From positions 15,373,609 to 15,437,608 of the forward strand of contig JASEVX010000011.1 in NCBI GenBank assembly GCA_031761405.1: 64,000 bases of DNA, read 5' to 3'. The notes under the pieces are model-generated. The model saw only the letters and a program-made list of their open reading frames with translations, was not told the DNA's origin and did no database searches. The translations under genes were made by a program, and so were the position numbers. The DNA is from Serripes groenlandicus (lineage: Eukaryota; Mollusca; Bivalvia; Cardiida; Cardiidae). Positions 31,465 through 42,806 of the stretch are shown here, in pieces; within the stretch, counting starts at the first letter, position 1; each line of letters opens with the position of its first letter.

Positions 31465-32754
31465 CTAAGACATAACTCTACCTATATATATAATGAATGA
31501 GACGGTATATGCCAGGGTAAACCCAATGAACGAAACATAGTCCACCATGTAACTAATATCCTTCCACGTGATATTATCTTCTGAATTGTGTTCGGGAATG
31601 TTAATGTTATCCCATGCAATCTTCATATCTCCACTCTCTATAGCATGTTTCGCTTCTTCTGCTTTGCAAACCGTTGAGTCTTCCAAACCTTTATCATTGC
31701 TTTTACAACACTCAAATCGTAATAATTTATATATTGTCTTCAAGCGTCTGGGTACCGGTTTGCCTTCATCTTTGTGATACAGACGCAGGTTCAATATTGT
31801 GACCAGGGTGATTAAAACGCTTATGATCATATCAATCATTAATTTGTAGGTAATTGACGGCACTGGATCAGAATTGTGTGGTAAAACATCGCTCATAATT
31901 GTCATAAACACAGCCACGGCTAGTAAAACTGTGATGGAATAAGATACACGTTCACCGGATTCAGGCACCAATAGGAACACCATCACATTTAGAAAACTCA
32001 TAAACAATATGGGGGCAACTAGATTAATGATTGTAAAACTTGGCTTACGCTTTAGATGAAATACCATGTCGAAATACGACCAGCTATCGATGATGGATGT
32101 TTGTGTTTCTGTTTGTGTGACATCCCAGACTGAATTGCCTGTATACTGTTCCAAGTTTATAGTAGTCCATCCTAGTATAACACTTACGTCAGAGCTACTA
32201 TATCCCCACATGCCGAACTTCACTTCACATAGTTGTGTGTCGAATGGATATTTATCAACGTCCACGTTGCACGACGCCAGGATTCTTCCGCCTAAAACAA
32301 GCTTCGCCAGACCGTTTTGGTCATAATAAACTTTATGCCATTTCTTTGCCATTGTGTCTGACTCGTCTGTTGTTGTTGTTATAATTAGTTGCGGGACCCA
32401 AACACTTTCGTAAGAGATATAAATGCTAGATGTGTCACCATAGTCGGCCGGTGTCCAAGTCATTTTTGAATCGTACCACTGTAGCATAATAGCCCCTGTG
32501 TAGGATAATTCTCCCGTAATTTCATCGAGCTCTTGTATAGATCTCACATATGAATACACTGTGACGTTAAGAGTATCGCTCTGATTATTGATGGGTCTCA
32601 CATCTTTGTTATAACCACTGAGTAGAGCTGTGTGTAGATTCTCCACGTCAGTTATATTGGAACAAGACACACACACTGATCGGTCACTGATCATAATAAC
32701 GAATAACGTTATAATAGTATACTCCTTTGGAATAAAATGCATGATTATTGACAA
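31465..32754 (-). CDS. Nicotinic acetylcholine receptor-like Cys-loop channel subunit
   Basis: This intact 429-residue, intronless frame encodes a pentameric ligand-gated channel subunit of the plasma membrane. A hydrophobic signal peptide (about 10-30) precedes the extracellular domain, which has SVWVPQLII (118-126) and the Cys-loop C162-C176 with the canonical DKYPFDTQLC. Four membrane segments follow: TM1 about 240-263, TM2 271-291 (GERVSYSITVLLAVAVFM), TM3 302-325 and TM4 405-425, with a short cytoplasmic loop. The GER/E at the inner mouth of TM2 suggests cation selectivity. No adjacent cysteine pair is seen in the loop C region (200-225), so it is a non-alpha-type or divergent molluscan subunit whose ligand cannot be stated. 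Its upstream flank is duplicated at 1-620, consistent with a tandem family. Confidence 0.93.
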   Translation of the reverse strand: MSIIMHFIPKEYTIITLFVIMISDRSVCVSCSNITDVENLHTALLSGYNKDVRPINNQSDTLNVTVYSYVRSIQELDEITGELSYTGAIMLQWYDSKMTWTPADYGDTSSIYISYESVWVPQLIITTTTDESDTMAKKWHKVYYDQNGLAKLVLGGRILASCNVDVDKYPFDTQLCEVKFGMWGYSSSDVSVILGWTTINLEQYTGNSVWDVTQTETQTSIIDSWSYFDMVFHLKRKPSFTIINLVAPILFMSFLNVMVFLLVPESGERVSYSITVLLAVAVFMTIMSDVLPHNSDPVPSITYKLMIDMIISVLITLVTILNLRLYHKDEGKPVPRRLKTIYKLLRFECCKSNDKGLEDSTVCKAEEAKHAIESGDMKIAWDNINIPEHNSEDNITWKDISYMVDYVSFIGFTLAYTVSFIIYIGRVMS

Positions 32755-32936
32755 AAATATTTATAGTAAATAGGTACAAGATATATATCGCTTTAAAGTT
32801 ATATAAGTTGTCTAAATAGTCTATGTATACATAATACGCGCTAAACTTTAATGTCACATTTAAGTATCTAATCACAAGATATAACTGTACATGTTTCCTG
32901 TTTTAAATTACACGCAATCAATGGATATTGGTTGAA

Positions 32937-33560
32937 CTTATGTATATCTTCTTCTGTTTACGTTGGTTATTTGACTTATCGTTTGGCTGTATGATCGATT
33001 TTATACTGAGTTAAAACACGCACACGTGATTAAATACTACGATTGTTTTGTGTTTGTATCTGTAAACAAATTAGATCCGGGTTTTTCACGTTTCTTTATT
33101 CTTCTGGCTGTCTTGACTCCCAAAAATATCTACATTTTCATTAATGTCCCAAGTATGCATCATCCACTTGATTTTTCTTTCAATCACCTAAAAGTAGAAA
33201 ATCTAAGAGAATAATTATTTGTTTCAGTTTAATTTCAAGATAAATTTACATTGAGTGATTAATATAATTGATAAGAAAAAATGCTGATTCGGTAGCAAAA
33301 GTATACGGCATAAAAAAGAACAACTTATTTAACATTGCAAGGTCACAACCAACATATAACGCACTCTCTATCATATTCGATTACATGATCGTAATAAACA
33401 CCGTTTTCTATTTATCTAAAAACAATAGTAGTATAGAGTCAGCTCATAAAAAGGACTTAGATTCAAAATATAATTTCCTTCATGCTTAACAGTTCATTGT
33501 TAGATTTATTGCGTTTATTTTGTAGTTTTCCATTTGGTGAAGCTTTCATTTATTTCTGTC
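32937..33560. repeat. Upstream flank of the receptor gene, duplicated at 1-620
   Basis: Matches 1-620 with indels. It contains the likely promoter side of the minus-strand receptor gene, but I could not single out a TATA box. The open frames at 33026-33214 and 33268-33489 are not conserved in the partner copy. Confidence 0.8.
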
Positions 33561-35639
33561 TAAAGGCATATGCTGCTAAATAGATACACCGTTTATGAGC
33601 TCTTGTTCTTTGGACTATGTATTCCTCTCCCAAATGCAAAACCTAATATGAAAAAATATATATAGGTCACCGAGATAGATTTTTATGTAGAGTACTTTTG
33701 AAAAACGACGATTTAGTCAACTTTAGTTAAATTTTCGAGCATCTTATTGGAAGTCTAAATAATAACAAATTGGCTTGTATGCATACATTTTTTGTACTTC
33801 CAAGTCTTTCCTGGAACTAATTCCTGTTCAATTTTGTGCTCTATGAATGTGAAGCTGGAAAGGCATCAATAATTGTACAGAATACTATATAAATATAAAT
33901 TTATGAGGCCAAAAAGTCAGACCGGCCACCATATTTGGGTCGCCTTTTGGAGCAATTGTTTCCACTTTTAGGTTAATAAAAAAAAAAGCCCGTTTCTAAT
34001 TCAAACTAAATGAATTGTAAACATTTCTCTATATCTTACTGACGTAAAAAGAGCCAAAAAAGGATAGGTTTCCATGGGTTTAAAAAGATATGCGTTATTG
34101 TACAAACCTACCCCCATTATTCAAACATCGGCAGTTTCGGCAAAATATTATGCATTCATACACAATCAATACATAACAGTACATCATTGTAGGTAAACTC
34201 CCATTCAAAGATACAGGTACACTAGATATGAACTTCGGAACAGTATACAGAAATATATATGTAAAAGACTAACAAATAATTAGAACATATTTATTGACCC
34301 GTTAGATCACATCATATCGATTTGGCATTTGATGATCACACACATTTGAAAGTTATCAACATACAACTCAAACAAAAGTGAAACTACTCTAATAACACAA
34401 ACTATATGTTCTATGAGCATCTACAGTCTTAGTCTAAAGGAGATAACTCATGCCTCATTGTCATTGAAACTAAACTGTAGTGTATCTCACACCTAATTAA
34501 CAACTGACACTTCGTTAATTATCACAAAACCGCCATCTATATGGCCGTAATCTTTAACTTTTAATTAGTTATTAATAATATTACATCAAAATAAAAAATA
34601 TATATTTTTTAAACACAAATTATGCAATATAAATGTAAAATTTACAAAGGTTACATAAACATATACAGGTTATGAATTCACTAGCGCCCGTCAAAGTTGC
34701 GCAGCTGTGATGCGCAGTGGCAAATTGTGCGTATGCCTTTAATCTCACCCAGGGTGCACTACTAAGTTAAAGAGACTGAGTTGGATACAAGGATTATAAT
34801 TTTATAAATTTATAATTTATAATTTTATAAATTGTATAGGTTTTTCTGAAAATACCCCTTTTATTCTTTAGTGTGCTCAGTGTATATCACTGATACACAA
34901 GAGACACTTTTTCGCGGAAAGTACCGGTACCTTAGGTTGCATGGGAGATACTTAAAGCACCTTATACAAATCCAGATGTTTAAGTTAAGCTCAACGTTAA
35001 AGTTTTGACATTTTACATTTCTTCAAAAGTAAAGGTTCTAAGGTTTTCACACTTCAGTCATAGTTATATCTTATACTCTTCTTGACACATTGTAAGTTGT
35101 AGCTAATGAGTGATACTTATTTTTGTCATTAAAAACATGAATTTTTGTGGATTTTGATTAATTTATACCTTCTCCATTTTTGGTTAGATTGTCTACAAAG
35201 TGTGGACACACATTTAATGAATTATGTTTTTAAAAATATTAATTGTTTTTGGGGTCGTACATTTGGATTTTCTTTATGAATTGTGTCTACTTTTGCTCTT
35301 TTGTTCATTTGTCATGTTTACACTTGTGTCTAGCTCAATGCTAAAGTTGTGTTACTTTACTTTTTGTCTTTTTACACTTGCATTGATAGTCAAAGCAGGG
35401 GACAGCGAGACATTTAATTACGCGTAATTCTTGTCCTAGTAACCCTCCCAATAACATTAAGCGAAACACAGGTCTATTTCGGTGAAGATTGGTTCCACTT
35501 TCGTGTAAACAATGATAGAAAACTGCGATAACAATACGTCAAGTGCTCCTCCATCGCAAAGATGTTAAGCCACCTTTAAATACCCGCGTTGATGCGACGT
35601 GTAATAATTGTCTGTTTCGTTGTACTATCAAGATCAATT
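33561..35639. other. Intergenic, no gene seen
   Basis: AT-rich. A short AT palindrome near 34800-34845 (ATAATTTTATAAATTTATAA). The open frame at 35224-35427 is hydrophobic and cysteine-rich by composition but has no motif, and it is not reported as a gene. Confidence 0.6.
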
Positions 35640-36951
35640 TTCATTGAATGAGCACTATAATAGATATATCACATAATCACGAGGGCTATTTAGAATATTG
35701 TCCTAACAATTGACCGTTGTTAAAATAAGTTTAACGTGTCATACGAATACTCTCGATATTGACTTTGACAGTTAAATCTATCGATACACAGATTTATGAA
35801 GAAGATTTTATTTATATATTCATATAAACAACGTAAATTTGATGTGAATACATATTATTTATACGAAATCCCTTTAACCCAAACTTAAAATGGAATGTGC
35901 AAAAGTTGATAGAAAGTAACAAGTGTGTATTTAAAGGAATAACCGTTTATGTATATATTTCCTTTACTTTCAAATTTAGGTCTATCAATTTGGCGTCAGT
36001 ATGTATCTGTATTCACTGACGACTCTGTTGAGTATATCATCACAACCACAATCTCCACTGTCCCGTCCGTACGCATGTAACATAGACCTTTATGTCACTT
36101 CAGACATAATTTGAAAAGTAGCCCTATTGAGGCGGGTGTTTGGGAGTTGTTTCCTGATCAAATGATATAAATGGTGTGTTCATTGTCTATTTATGTTTGA
36201 CTAAAGTCGATGCACTAAACGTCACTTGTCCTCTACTTATATTTCGGGTTAATAGTTAATTAGGCGAAGCAAAAATAACAGGATACACATACACGGAAGA
36301 TGAACTGGCCGCCGTGATGTGACTTAACACTTGTTAAAAACGGCATTAAACCCAAATCAAACAATCATATTGTGTGTGTAAAAATTAACTGCGTCTATCG
36401 GGACACAATTGAACGATAACTGAACAAAGATAAATTATCTAAAATCATTAATTGTGTTCACATTTACGGAAAAATCAACTTCAAATGTAATGGTCAATTC
36501 TGCTGACAATAGCTAACATAACAAACAGTACTTTTAATTCAAGCTGTTGAATATTGAATACCTTCCTTTATAAAAAATAAAGCTATCTAAAATCAACTTT
36601 CAACGATTAATTTCACATAAAAATACTCATCGTATAAACCTAAGTTAATTCCCTATTATAGTTTCGTTGTTAACAATTATAGAAATTATACTTACGAATC
36701 TCGGGTGGAATTATACTTACGAATCTCGGAGAAAATAAATCATTGTTTAGTACTAAATCAATCCATGCGAAACACACATTAAATAGTAAAACATGTTTAA
36801 ATGAGTAACGTTTATATAACTTAAAGTCGTTACGAAAAGCTAAACAGTTTTGCACTGTCAATGTTCGATAGCCTGTACACGTCTATAATTATTAGGTTTA
36901 AAATGACAGATAAAGGGGCTCTTAACCGTTTTAAGTGGTGTGTATTTAATA
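35640..36951. repeat. Segment duplicated at 5690-6868 and 13144-13300
   Basis: This is the uninterrupted version of the locus that holds the recombinase element in the other copy. It includes the SINE remnant at 36190-36365. The match ends at the transposon insertion at 36952. No gene. Confidence 0.85.
36190..36365 (+). mobile_element. SINE 3'-body remnant (older than the duplication)
   Basis: TTTGACTAAAGTCGATGCAC, GATGAACTGGCCGCCGTGAT and AACGGCATTAAAC. Same insertion as 6185-6395. Confidence 0.7.
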
Positions 36952-37016
36952 GGTGTGTTTCCGATACGTCGACTCGTTCCTCTTAATAACACATATCACT
37001 AATCTATCGAAAATAA

Positions 37017-39358
37017 TGAATCGCTTCGATGAAATCGACAACAAACTATCGAGCATCACAGAAGTACAGACGAAAATTAAAACATCGGTGGATACAATCA
37101 CAAAACGACTAGATTAAATGGATGGCCGAAAGAAGGAAATGGAGGCCGCACAACCCTTCCTCTCAGATAAATACGACACTATCGTAAACAACAATGACAT
37201 AAATAACGGCGATTTTAAATTACTACAAAACAACATGAAAGATAACAGGCCAATATCATACTAAAAAAGGATGAGATTGACTTAAAATGTCGCTCTATGA
37301 GAGATAATTTAATCTTTTTTGGTATTGAGGAAAATAAGGGGTATAATGTACTACCCAGCTAACACATAACGTTATTACAACGTTGTGCCAATGTTGTATA
37401 AAGGTTATGTTGTTGTACAACGTTGTGGCAACGTTGTGACAACGTTATTGCATATTTTATAATTCTATTTTATGTAAGTTAAAGTTCGTTCACACTTCAC
37501 AAAGAGCATTCATAACGTGAATGGTAGCATCAGAAATGGTTTCCAATTAAAAAATATTTTTTTAAATTTTGGTTATAAAATAACGTTATTACAACGTTGT
37601 ATTAACGTTGTGATGAAATATAATTTTTGGCATGATCTCCCAACGTTGTGACAACGTTGTTACAACGTTGTACTAACGTTGTGGTTTTTTAAATTTATAG
37701 ACATAGTTTCGAATTTAGAATTTTCGATATATTATAAAATTAAGTATAAATAACTATTTTATAAAATTACATATTTGATGTTATGTATATTCCTCTTTCG
37801 AAAAATGTGATTTTGATGTCGTACAAGAGAAATTGATTAATTCGAATCTGATACTGTACCTAGCTCTACATGTTAAACGGGCGCCAATTAATTTCCTAAA
37901 CAAAGAAAAGTATTTTCGCATTTGCATTGCAAAATCGACAGCATTTATAGCGGTTTATTCATCTTTCCAGTACAATAAGCAGACAAAAATCAGGTATATT
38001 TTGAGTAATTCTTATTTGAATGAATATCTTTTTTGTTATGTATATTAACACTTGAATGAGTTGTTAGATTTTACCCCACCCACCCATTTAGATGTATATT
38101 TACATGTTTTAAACACTATATAATTTTATGTACTAAATCATTATGATAATATAAACTTTTGGAAGGTATTTTTTATTAAAACTTGCTTTTTTAATTTCAG
38201 ATCTGGTGTGTGATGGCAACTTATTGAAATTATACACACTCAGTGGTGCCGCTGTGTTCACCAGATAATCAGGGAGATAACAGACACTTGGAATAATTAT
38301 TGATTCAGCTAAACCATATGGTTTCTATGAGTGTAAAGGGTTTAATGAGTGTTAAATAACAACCATTTATTACGATCATAATTCAGTGATTAAACACAGT
38401 TTATGTACAGCATCAAAGGATCATTTCAAGACTGTGAAATAGTAGTTGTGGTTTTGTTTTTAAGTTTTAATTATATATAAATCATTTTGTTTGCACATGA
38501 TAATGAATTATTTGTACACAGTCTTATTGTGCATGATTTATTCTGTAAATTATGTTGCTTATTGTAAAATAAACATTAAAACATGTATTTCATCGTTATA
38601 CAAGCCTTGTAATAAGTATGGAATGTTGTCTCATAACGTTGTCGCAACGTTTAAAAAACCAAACATTTGAACGTTGTACACAACGTTGTGGGAATGTTGT
38701 ATTAACGTTGTACACAACGTTGTGGGAATGTTGTGACAACGTTGTCACAACGTTGTGGGAATGTTGTGTCATAACGTTGTCACAACGTTAAAAAAAAACA
38801 ACATTATAACGTTGTATACAACGTTGTGCACAACGTTATGGCAACGTTGTTGATAACGTTGTCACAACGTTGTCACAACGTTATTGTGTTAGCTGGGTAG
38901 TTACTGACCAGTCAGGCAACGTAGAACCCGTGCTACGACCTTCTGGTCGAAATTTGAATTCCCACGTAGAAACAGAGGATTGTGAGCAGAAAGTGCGTGA
39001 TTTTTGTGAGCGAGAGCTCAATATTGACGGCCCAGATTTGCGGATAGGTATAGATAGGGCCCATCGCATCGGAAAATTTAACCGCCATAAGACGCGCCCT
39101 ATTGTGGTAAAGTTTAAAGACACGAAGTCAAAAATGTGTATCAAAAATGTGCTTAGATCAATTGACCTCCGTAAAACAAGATATAACGTCACCGATCAGT
39201 ACCCGCAGGAAGTTATAGATCGACGTCGTGAACTCATTCCGATTATGAAAGCAGAACGCGGTAGAGGGGAAAAAGTAGTATTAGTGAGAGATAAACTGTA
39301 CATTAACAATAACTTATATATGCCAGCTAGTGGCGCACAAACGAGGACCTCAGGATAG
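37017..39358 (+). pseudogene. LINE ORF1, split by a TIR element
   Basis: The N-terminal part (37017-37350) has coiled-coil-like content (NRFDEIDNKLSSITEV, one stop, then after a frameshift LKCRSMRDNLIFFGIEEN, the start of the RRM-like domain). The 1.55-kb insert follows. The C-terminal part (38903-39358) resumes with EQKVRDFCERELNI, IDRAHRIGKF and YPQEVIDRRRELIP, the conserved C-terminal domain of L1-type ORF1 RNA-binding proteins. It would coat the element RNA and chaperone reverse transcription. It ends at TAG 39356-39358, and the same frame then continues directly into the endonuclease. Confidence 0.8.
37351..38900. mobile_element. 1.55-kb non-autonomous TIR element with AACGTT arrays
   Basis: CTACCCAGCTAACACA at the left is mirrored by GTGTTAGCTGGGTAG at the right. 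Both ends carry arrays of AACGTTGTGAC-like units with 11-12-base period: left about 37365-37450 with a second block at 37580-37680, right about 38630-38885. The middle is AT-rich and non-coding; the 71-codon frame at 37833 has no motif. The target duplication is unclear (GTA/TTA). Confidence 0.85.
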
Positions 39359-39590
39359 GGGTCAGGGGAAAAGTGTTGTGTTTCCATTCTATCATGGAAT
39401 GTCGAAGGCTTCAAAACCTGTGTCACTGATGAAGATTTTGTAAATTTTGTATTAAAATATGATGTTTTATTCTTTTCAGAAACTTGGCAAAAGCAAAATG
39501 ATGTCCATAACATTCCTGGGTATGAATCTATTAATATTCCTCGTAAATTACTACTGAATAATAGATCAAAACGTGGACACGGGGGATAAG
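39359..39590 (+). pseudogene. LINE ORF2 start: N-terminal part of AP-like endonuclease
   Basis: In the ORF1 frame, immediately after TAG, comes a short spacer and then VSILSWNVEGFK (with the active-site Asn of an AP-like endonuclease) and DVLFFSETWQKQ (with the metal-binding Glu), ending at a stop at about 39588. There is no ATG in this frame between the TAG and the endonuclease. The rest of the endonuclease is deleted: the next recognisable piece (HWFNRECFIARKEYRLSH near 39620) belongs to the linker. The domain nicks target DNA in intact elements. Confidence 0.75.
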
Positions 39591-39599
39591 CTTATTTTA

Positions 39600-41951
39600 T
39601 AAAACTTATTAAGAGTCATTGGTTTAACCGGGAGTGCTTTATTGCCCGTAAAGAATATAGACTATCACATAGAACATATCGTAAAAACAGTTCACATTTT
39701 AATGCTAATATTCTACTTAATAAAAAACGTAACTTTAATACAGTAAAAAGGCGCACTCGTGCTAATTATAATCAGCGTCTCAGAAATCAAATACAGAAGC
39801 TAGCAAAAACGGATTTAAAAGCGTTTTGGAATGAAATAAATAAAACCAGGAAAAATAGGAATGTTACCTAACATACCAAATTCAGATTGTTTCAATCATT
39901 TTAAAGACGTTTCTTCTGATGATTTGTCATTTTCCAACGATAACATTGAAAATGATTTACGTAATAAAGAACAGAGCATCAAATATTTAGAAATGTTAGA
40001 TTGTGATTTGACTGTTGATGAAGTTAAACGAGCAGTGAATACATTGAAATGTGGGAAAAGCGGAGGCGAAGGTTTACTGATACCTGAAATGTTTATAGAA
40101 TGTAAAGACTCACTATCACCTATACTATGTAAACTATTTAATTTTATGTATAACAACAGTGTATATCCCTCAAACTGGTCTATGGGTGTAATTGTCCCAG
40201 TACCAAAAAAAGGAGATAATTCGGATGTTAACAATTACAGAGGGATAACCCTAACCAGTATTTTTTTCCAAAATATTATCAATTATGATAGAAAAGCGTC
40301 TTAGAGATTGGGCAGAAATTAATAATGTTATGACTGAGTATCAGTTTGGATTCCGAAGCGGTAAAGGAACGAGTGATTGTCTATTTATATTAAATGCCAT
40401 AATACAGACTGTCCTAAATGTTGAGAAGAGAAAGCTCTTTTGTGCTTTTGTCGATTTTCGTAAAGCATTTGATACAGTCTATCAAAATGGTCTGTGGTTT
40501 GACTTATTACAACTGGGAGCTTCTTCGAAAATTGTTAATATTTTTAAAGTGATATATACAGATGTCAAGGCCTGTGTAAGATCAGATTACACATTGAGTG
40601 ACTGTTTCGAATGATTAAGCGGAGTCAAACAAGGCGAGCCGAGTTCGCCGTTGTTGTTCGTTCTTTTCATCAATGATTTCTATGAGAACCTTATTACAAG
40701 AAATAACAATTATATTACCCTGAAAAACATTAAGTTATTCCTGTTACTTTTTGCAGACGATGCAATACTTTTTTCATACACTAAAGAAGGCTTACAATCC
40801 GTATTGGATTCATTGCATAGTTATTGTAATAAATGGGGTCTGAAAGTAAATACTAATAAAACCGTTATTGTGGTATGTAACAATGGACGCCCAAGTATTG
40901 ATCCAGAAATGGTTTATAACGGAATGAAATTAAATACAGTCACACATTTTACATATTTGGGTGTTACATTGTCCTACAATGGGAAGTTCTACATGTTACA
41001 GAAAAGGTTATCTGAACAAGCTATGAAAGCTATTTTCGCGTTGTATTCTACATTTGGGCAAATCCCTTTAAAGTTGGGCGAACAATTGACACTGTTCGAT
41101 TCACTTATTTTACCAATTTTGATGTATGGGGTCTTCATAAAGCTGACGACGTAGAAAAGGTACATTTAAAGTTTTTAAAACAAATTCTTGGTGTGCGGAA
41201 ACAAACACCATCAGCAGCAGTATACGGAGAAGTTGGAAGATATCCTTGTCTTGTATTACGTAAGATAGCAATTATTAGATATTGGAAAAAAATCAAAACA
41301 TGTCCCAATACGCTTTTATATAATGTTTTTTACATAAAGGATGCACAGGGCAATATTGTAAATACTGTTCATAAAGATATTAACAATTTACTGGATAGTC
41401 TCGGTTTATCATATATGCACATGAAATCAGACATTACCAATTCTAGCGTTGAAATTGTTATTGGGCAAATAAAAGATAGTTACATTCAAAACAGATTTTC
41501 AGATTTAGATAATTCTTCGAAATTACAATGTTACAGATCTTTTGAAAGCTACTTTGAACACGAAAAATATATCGATTTTGTTAATAACAATAATTACAGA
41601 ATTACAATGACAAGTCTAAGATGTACATCCTACCATTTATTAATTGAGGAAGGACGATATAATAACATCCCTAGGGAAAATAGAATATGTAAAATGTGCA
41701 ACTTGAATGTTATTGAAAATGAATATCATTTTATACGTATATGTCCTTTGAATCGTCAACTAAGAATCAATTTACTTCCAAAATATTATCATATTTGGCC
41801 ATCACTGTATACATTTAAACAACAAATGAATAATGATAAACTAAGTATATTACGAAAACTGAGTAAATACATATATACATGGCCAATACTAAACGCGAAT
41901 CTAAAACAGTACCATAGATGGATAGAAATCCGAAAAAAGGTGCTGTTTTAA
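39600..41951 (+). pseudogene. LINE ORF2: linker, RT and C-terminal zinc knuckle
   Basis: Consecutive open pieces encode the linker (FWNEINKTRKN), RT fingers (VNTLKCGKSGGEGL, VPVPKKGDNSDVNNYRGIT), then after a frameshift near 40290 FGFRSGKGTSDC and FVDFRKAFDTV. An in-frame stop at 40612-40614 just precedes GVKQGEPSSP, followed by the active site LLFADDAILF. After a deletion near 41130 come the thumb (GVRKQTPSAAVYGEVGRYP) and the C-terminal knuckle CKMCNLNVIENEYHFIRIC. Three or more inactivating changes are present. Closely related to the LINE at 20905-22320. Confidence 0.85.
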
Positions 41952-42151
41952 ATCCACAAAATAAACAATCTAAGTTTAGTCAACTTATACGCATTAATAT
42001 TAATTACACTTTTCTCGAATATTATATATCACATGTCAACTATTGAAACTATACTATATGAATTGCTATACAATTGTTTATTATGTATATGTTGCAACAA
42101 CATGTAAAATGTTATGCAAATAAAGAACTGGAACTTGAACTTGAACTAATC

Positions 42152-42489
42152 GGGGATTAGGTGGTACCTAAAGGGGTATAGAACTATACACATAAATCAA
42201 TTTATTTGATTTTTAGGAAGCACGCATTACATGCATTTTAATAAAAAATAACTTTTTAACATTATTAATTAAGTTCAAACTTTAAATTTATCTGAAGGAT
42301 AGACGGTAATCAGAATAATTACGATTTAAATGCATGTTACAATTTAGTTGTGTTCTTTTAATCGTTAAGGTATTGATTTCTAGTCGTAAGTAATTAGGTT
42401 CAAACTGTGAAGGTCTATGTTGAACAAATTAATTAAAAACTGTGCCTTTTAATCTTTTTTCTTTAAAACAAAAATAAACTGTTCTGTTA
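42152..42489. other. Non-coding left part of the TIR transposon
   Basis: Contains GATAGACGGTAATCAGAATA and other blocks that match, reverse complemented, 15430-15535. This shows that block A holds an end of the same transposon family. Confidence 0.55.
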
Positions 42490-42723
42490 CTTAATTGATG
42501 TGAAGACATTTGTCCGACGTGCAGCAATCCTGCCTTTACTTCCCTTAGACAAGATAGAAGACTTCTTGTTCCAGACTCTAGAAGACAGAGACGACGCCGA
42601 TCTCACAGAACTCACAGAACCATTCACAGACTGCATTACCGAACAATGGGTAGATGGCGACAGACCGATGTTGACCACTTTGGCACACATAGCCCGTGCA
42701 CTACGAACAACATCGAAGGCTGG
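42490..42723 (+). pseudogene. MULE-like transposase C-terminal relic, 5' part
   Basis: The frame VRRAAILPLLPLDKIEDFLF followed by ITEQWVDGDRPM, and, after a frame change, HFGTHSPCTTNNIEGW, resembles the C-terminal region of MULE/FLYWCH-associated transposases (TNNxxEGWHxxL). The relic stops at the LINE insertion at 42724 and resumes beyond it at 48214 with HSKLKK. The family assignment is from memory of this signature and is tentative. It is the probable transposase remnant of the TIR transposon at 36952-48881. Confidence 0.5.
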
Positions 42724-42806
42724 AAAAAACTTCCGGTCTAAATTTTAGAAACAGCCATTTCTCTTCGCTCTTCAGAAAATCTGATATTTGGCTATTTCTC
42801 GGTATC

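Larger units (their letters stand above)
37005..42144 (+). mobile_element. Decayed LINE with ORF1 and ORF2, (CTTGAA)n tail
   Basis: Precisely bounded by ACTAATC at 36998-37004 and 42145-42151. It starts within ORF1, is interrupted by a TIR element (37351-38900), continues with the ORF1 C-terminus, a TAG in frame with the endonuclease start, an internal deletion inside the endonuclease near 39590, the linker, RT and C-terminal knuckle, and ends AATAAAGAACTGGAACTTGA. Several stops and frameshifts make it dead. Confidence 0.9.

Noticed and set aside
35224..35427. Hydrophobic 67-codon frame as a membrane peptide
   Set aside because: AT-rich low-complexity composition, no conservation or context.
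42500..42748. 82-codon frame as an independent LINE ORF0
   Set aside because: It lies mainly upstream of the LINE 5' end and matches a transposase-like signature that resumes after the LINE, so it belongs to the host transposon.
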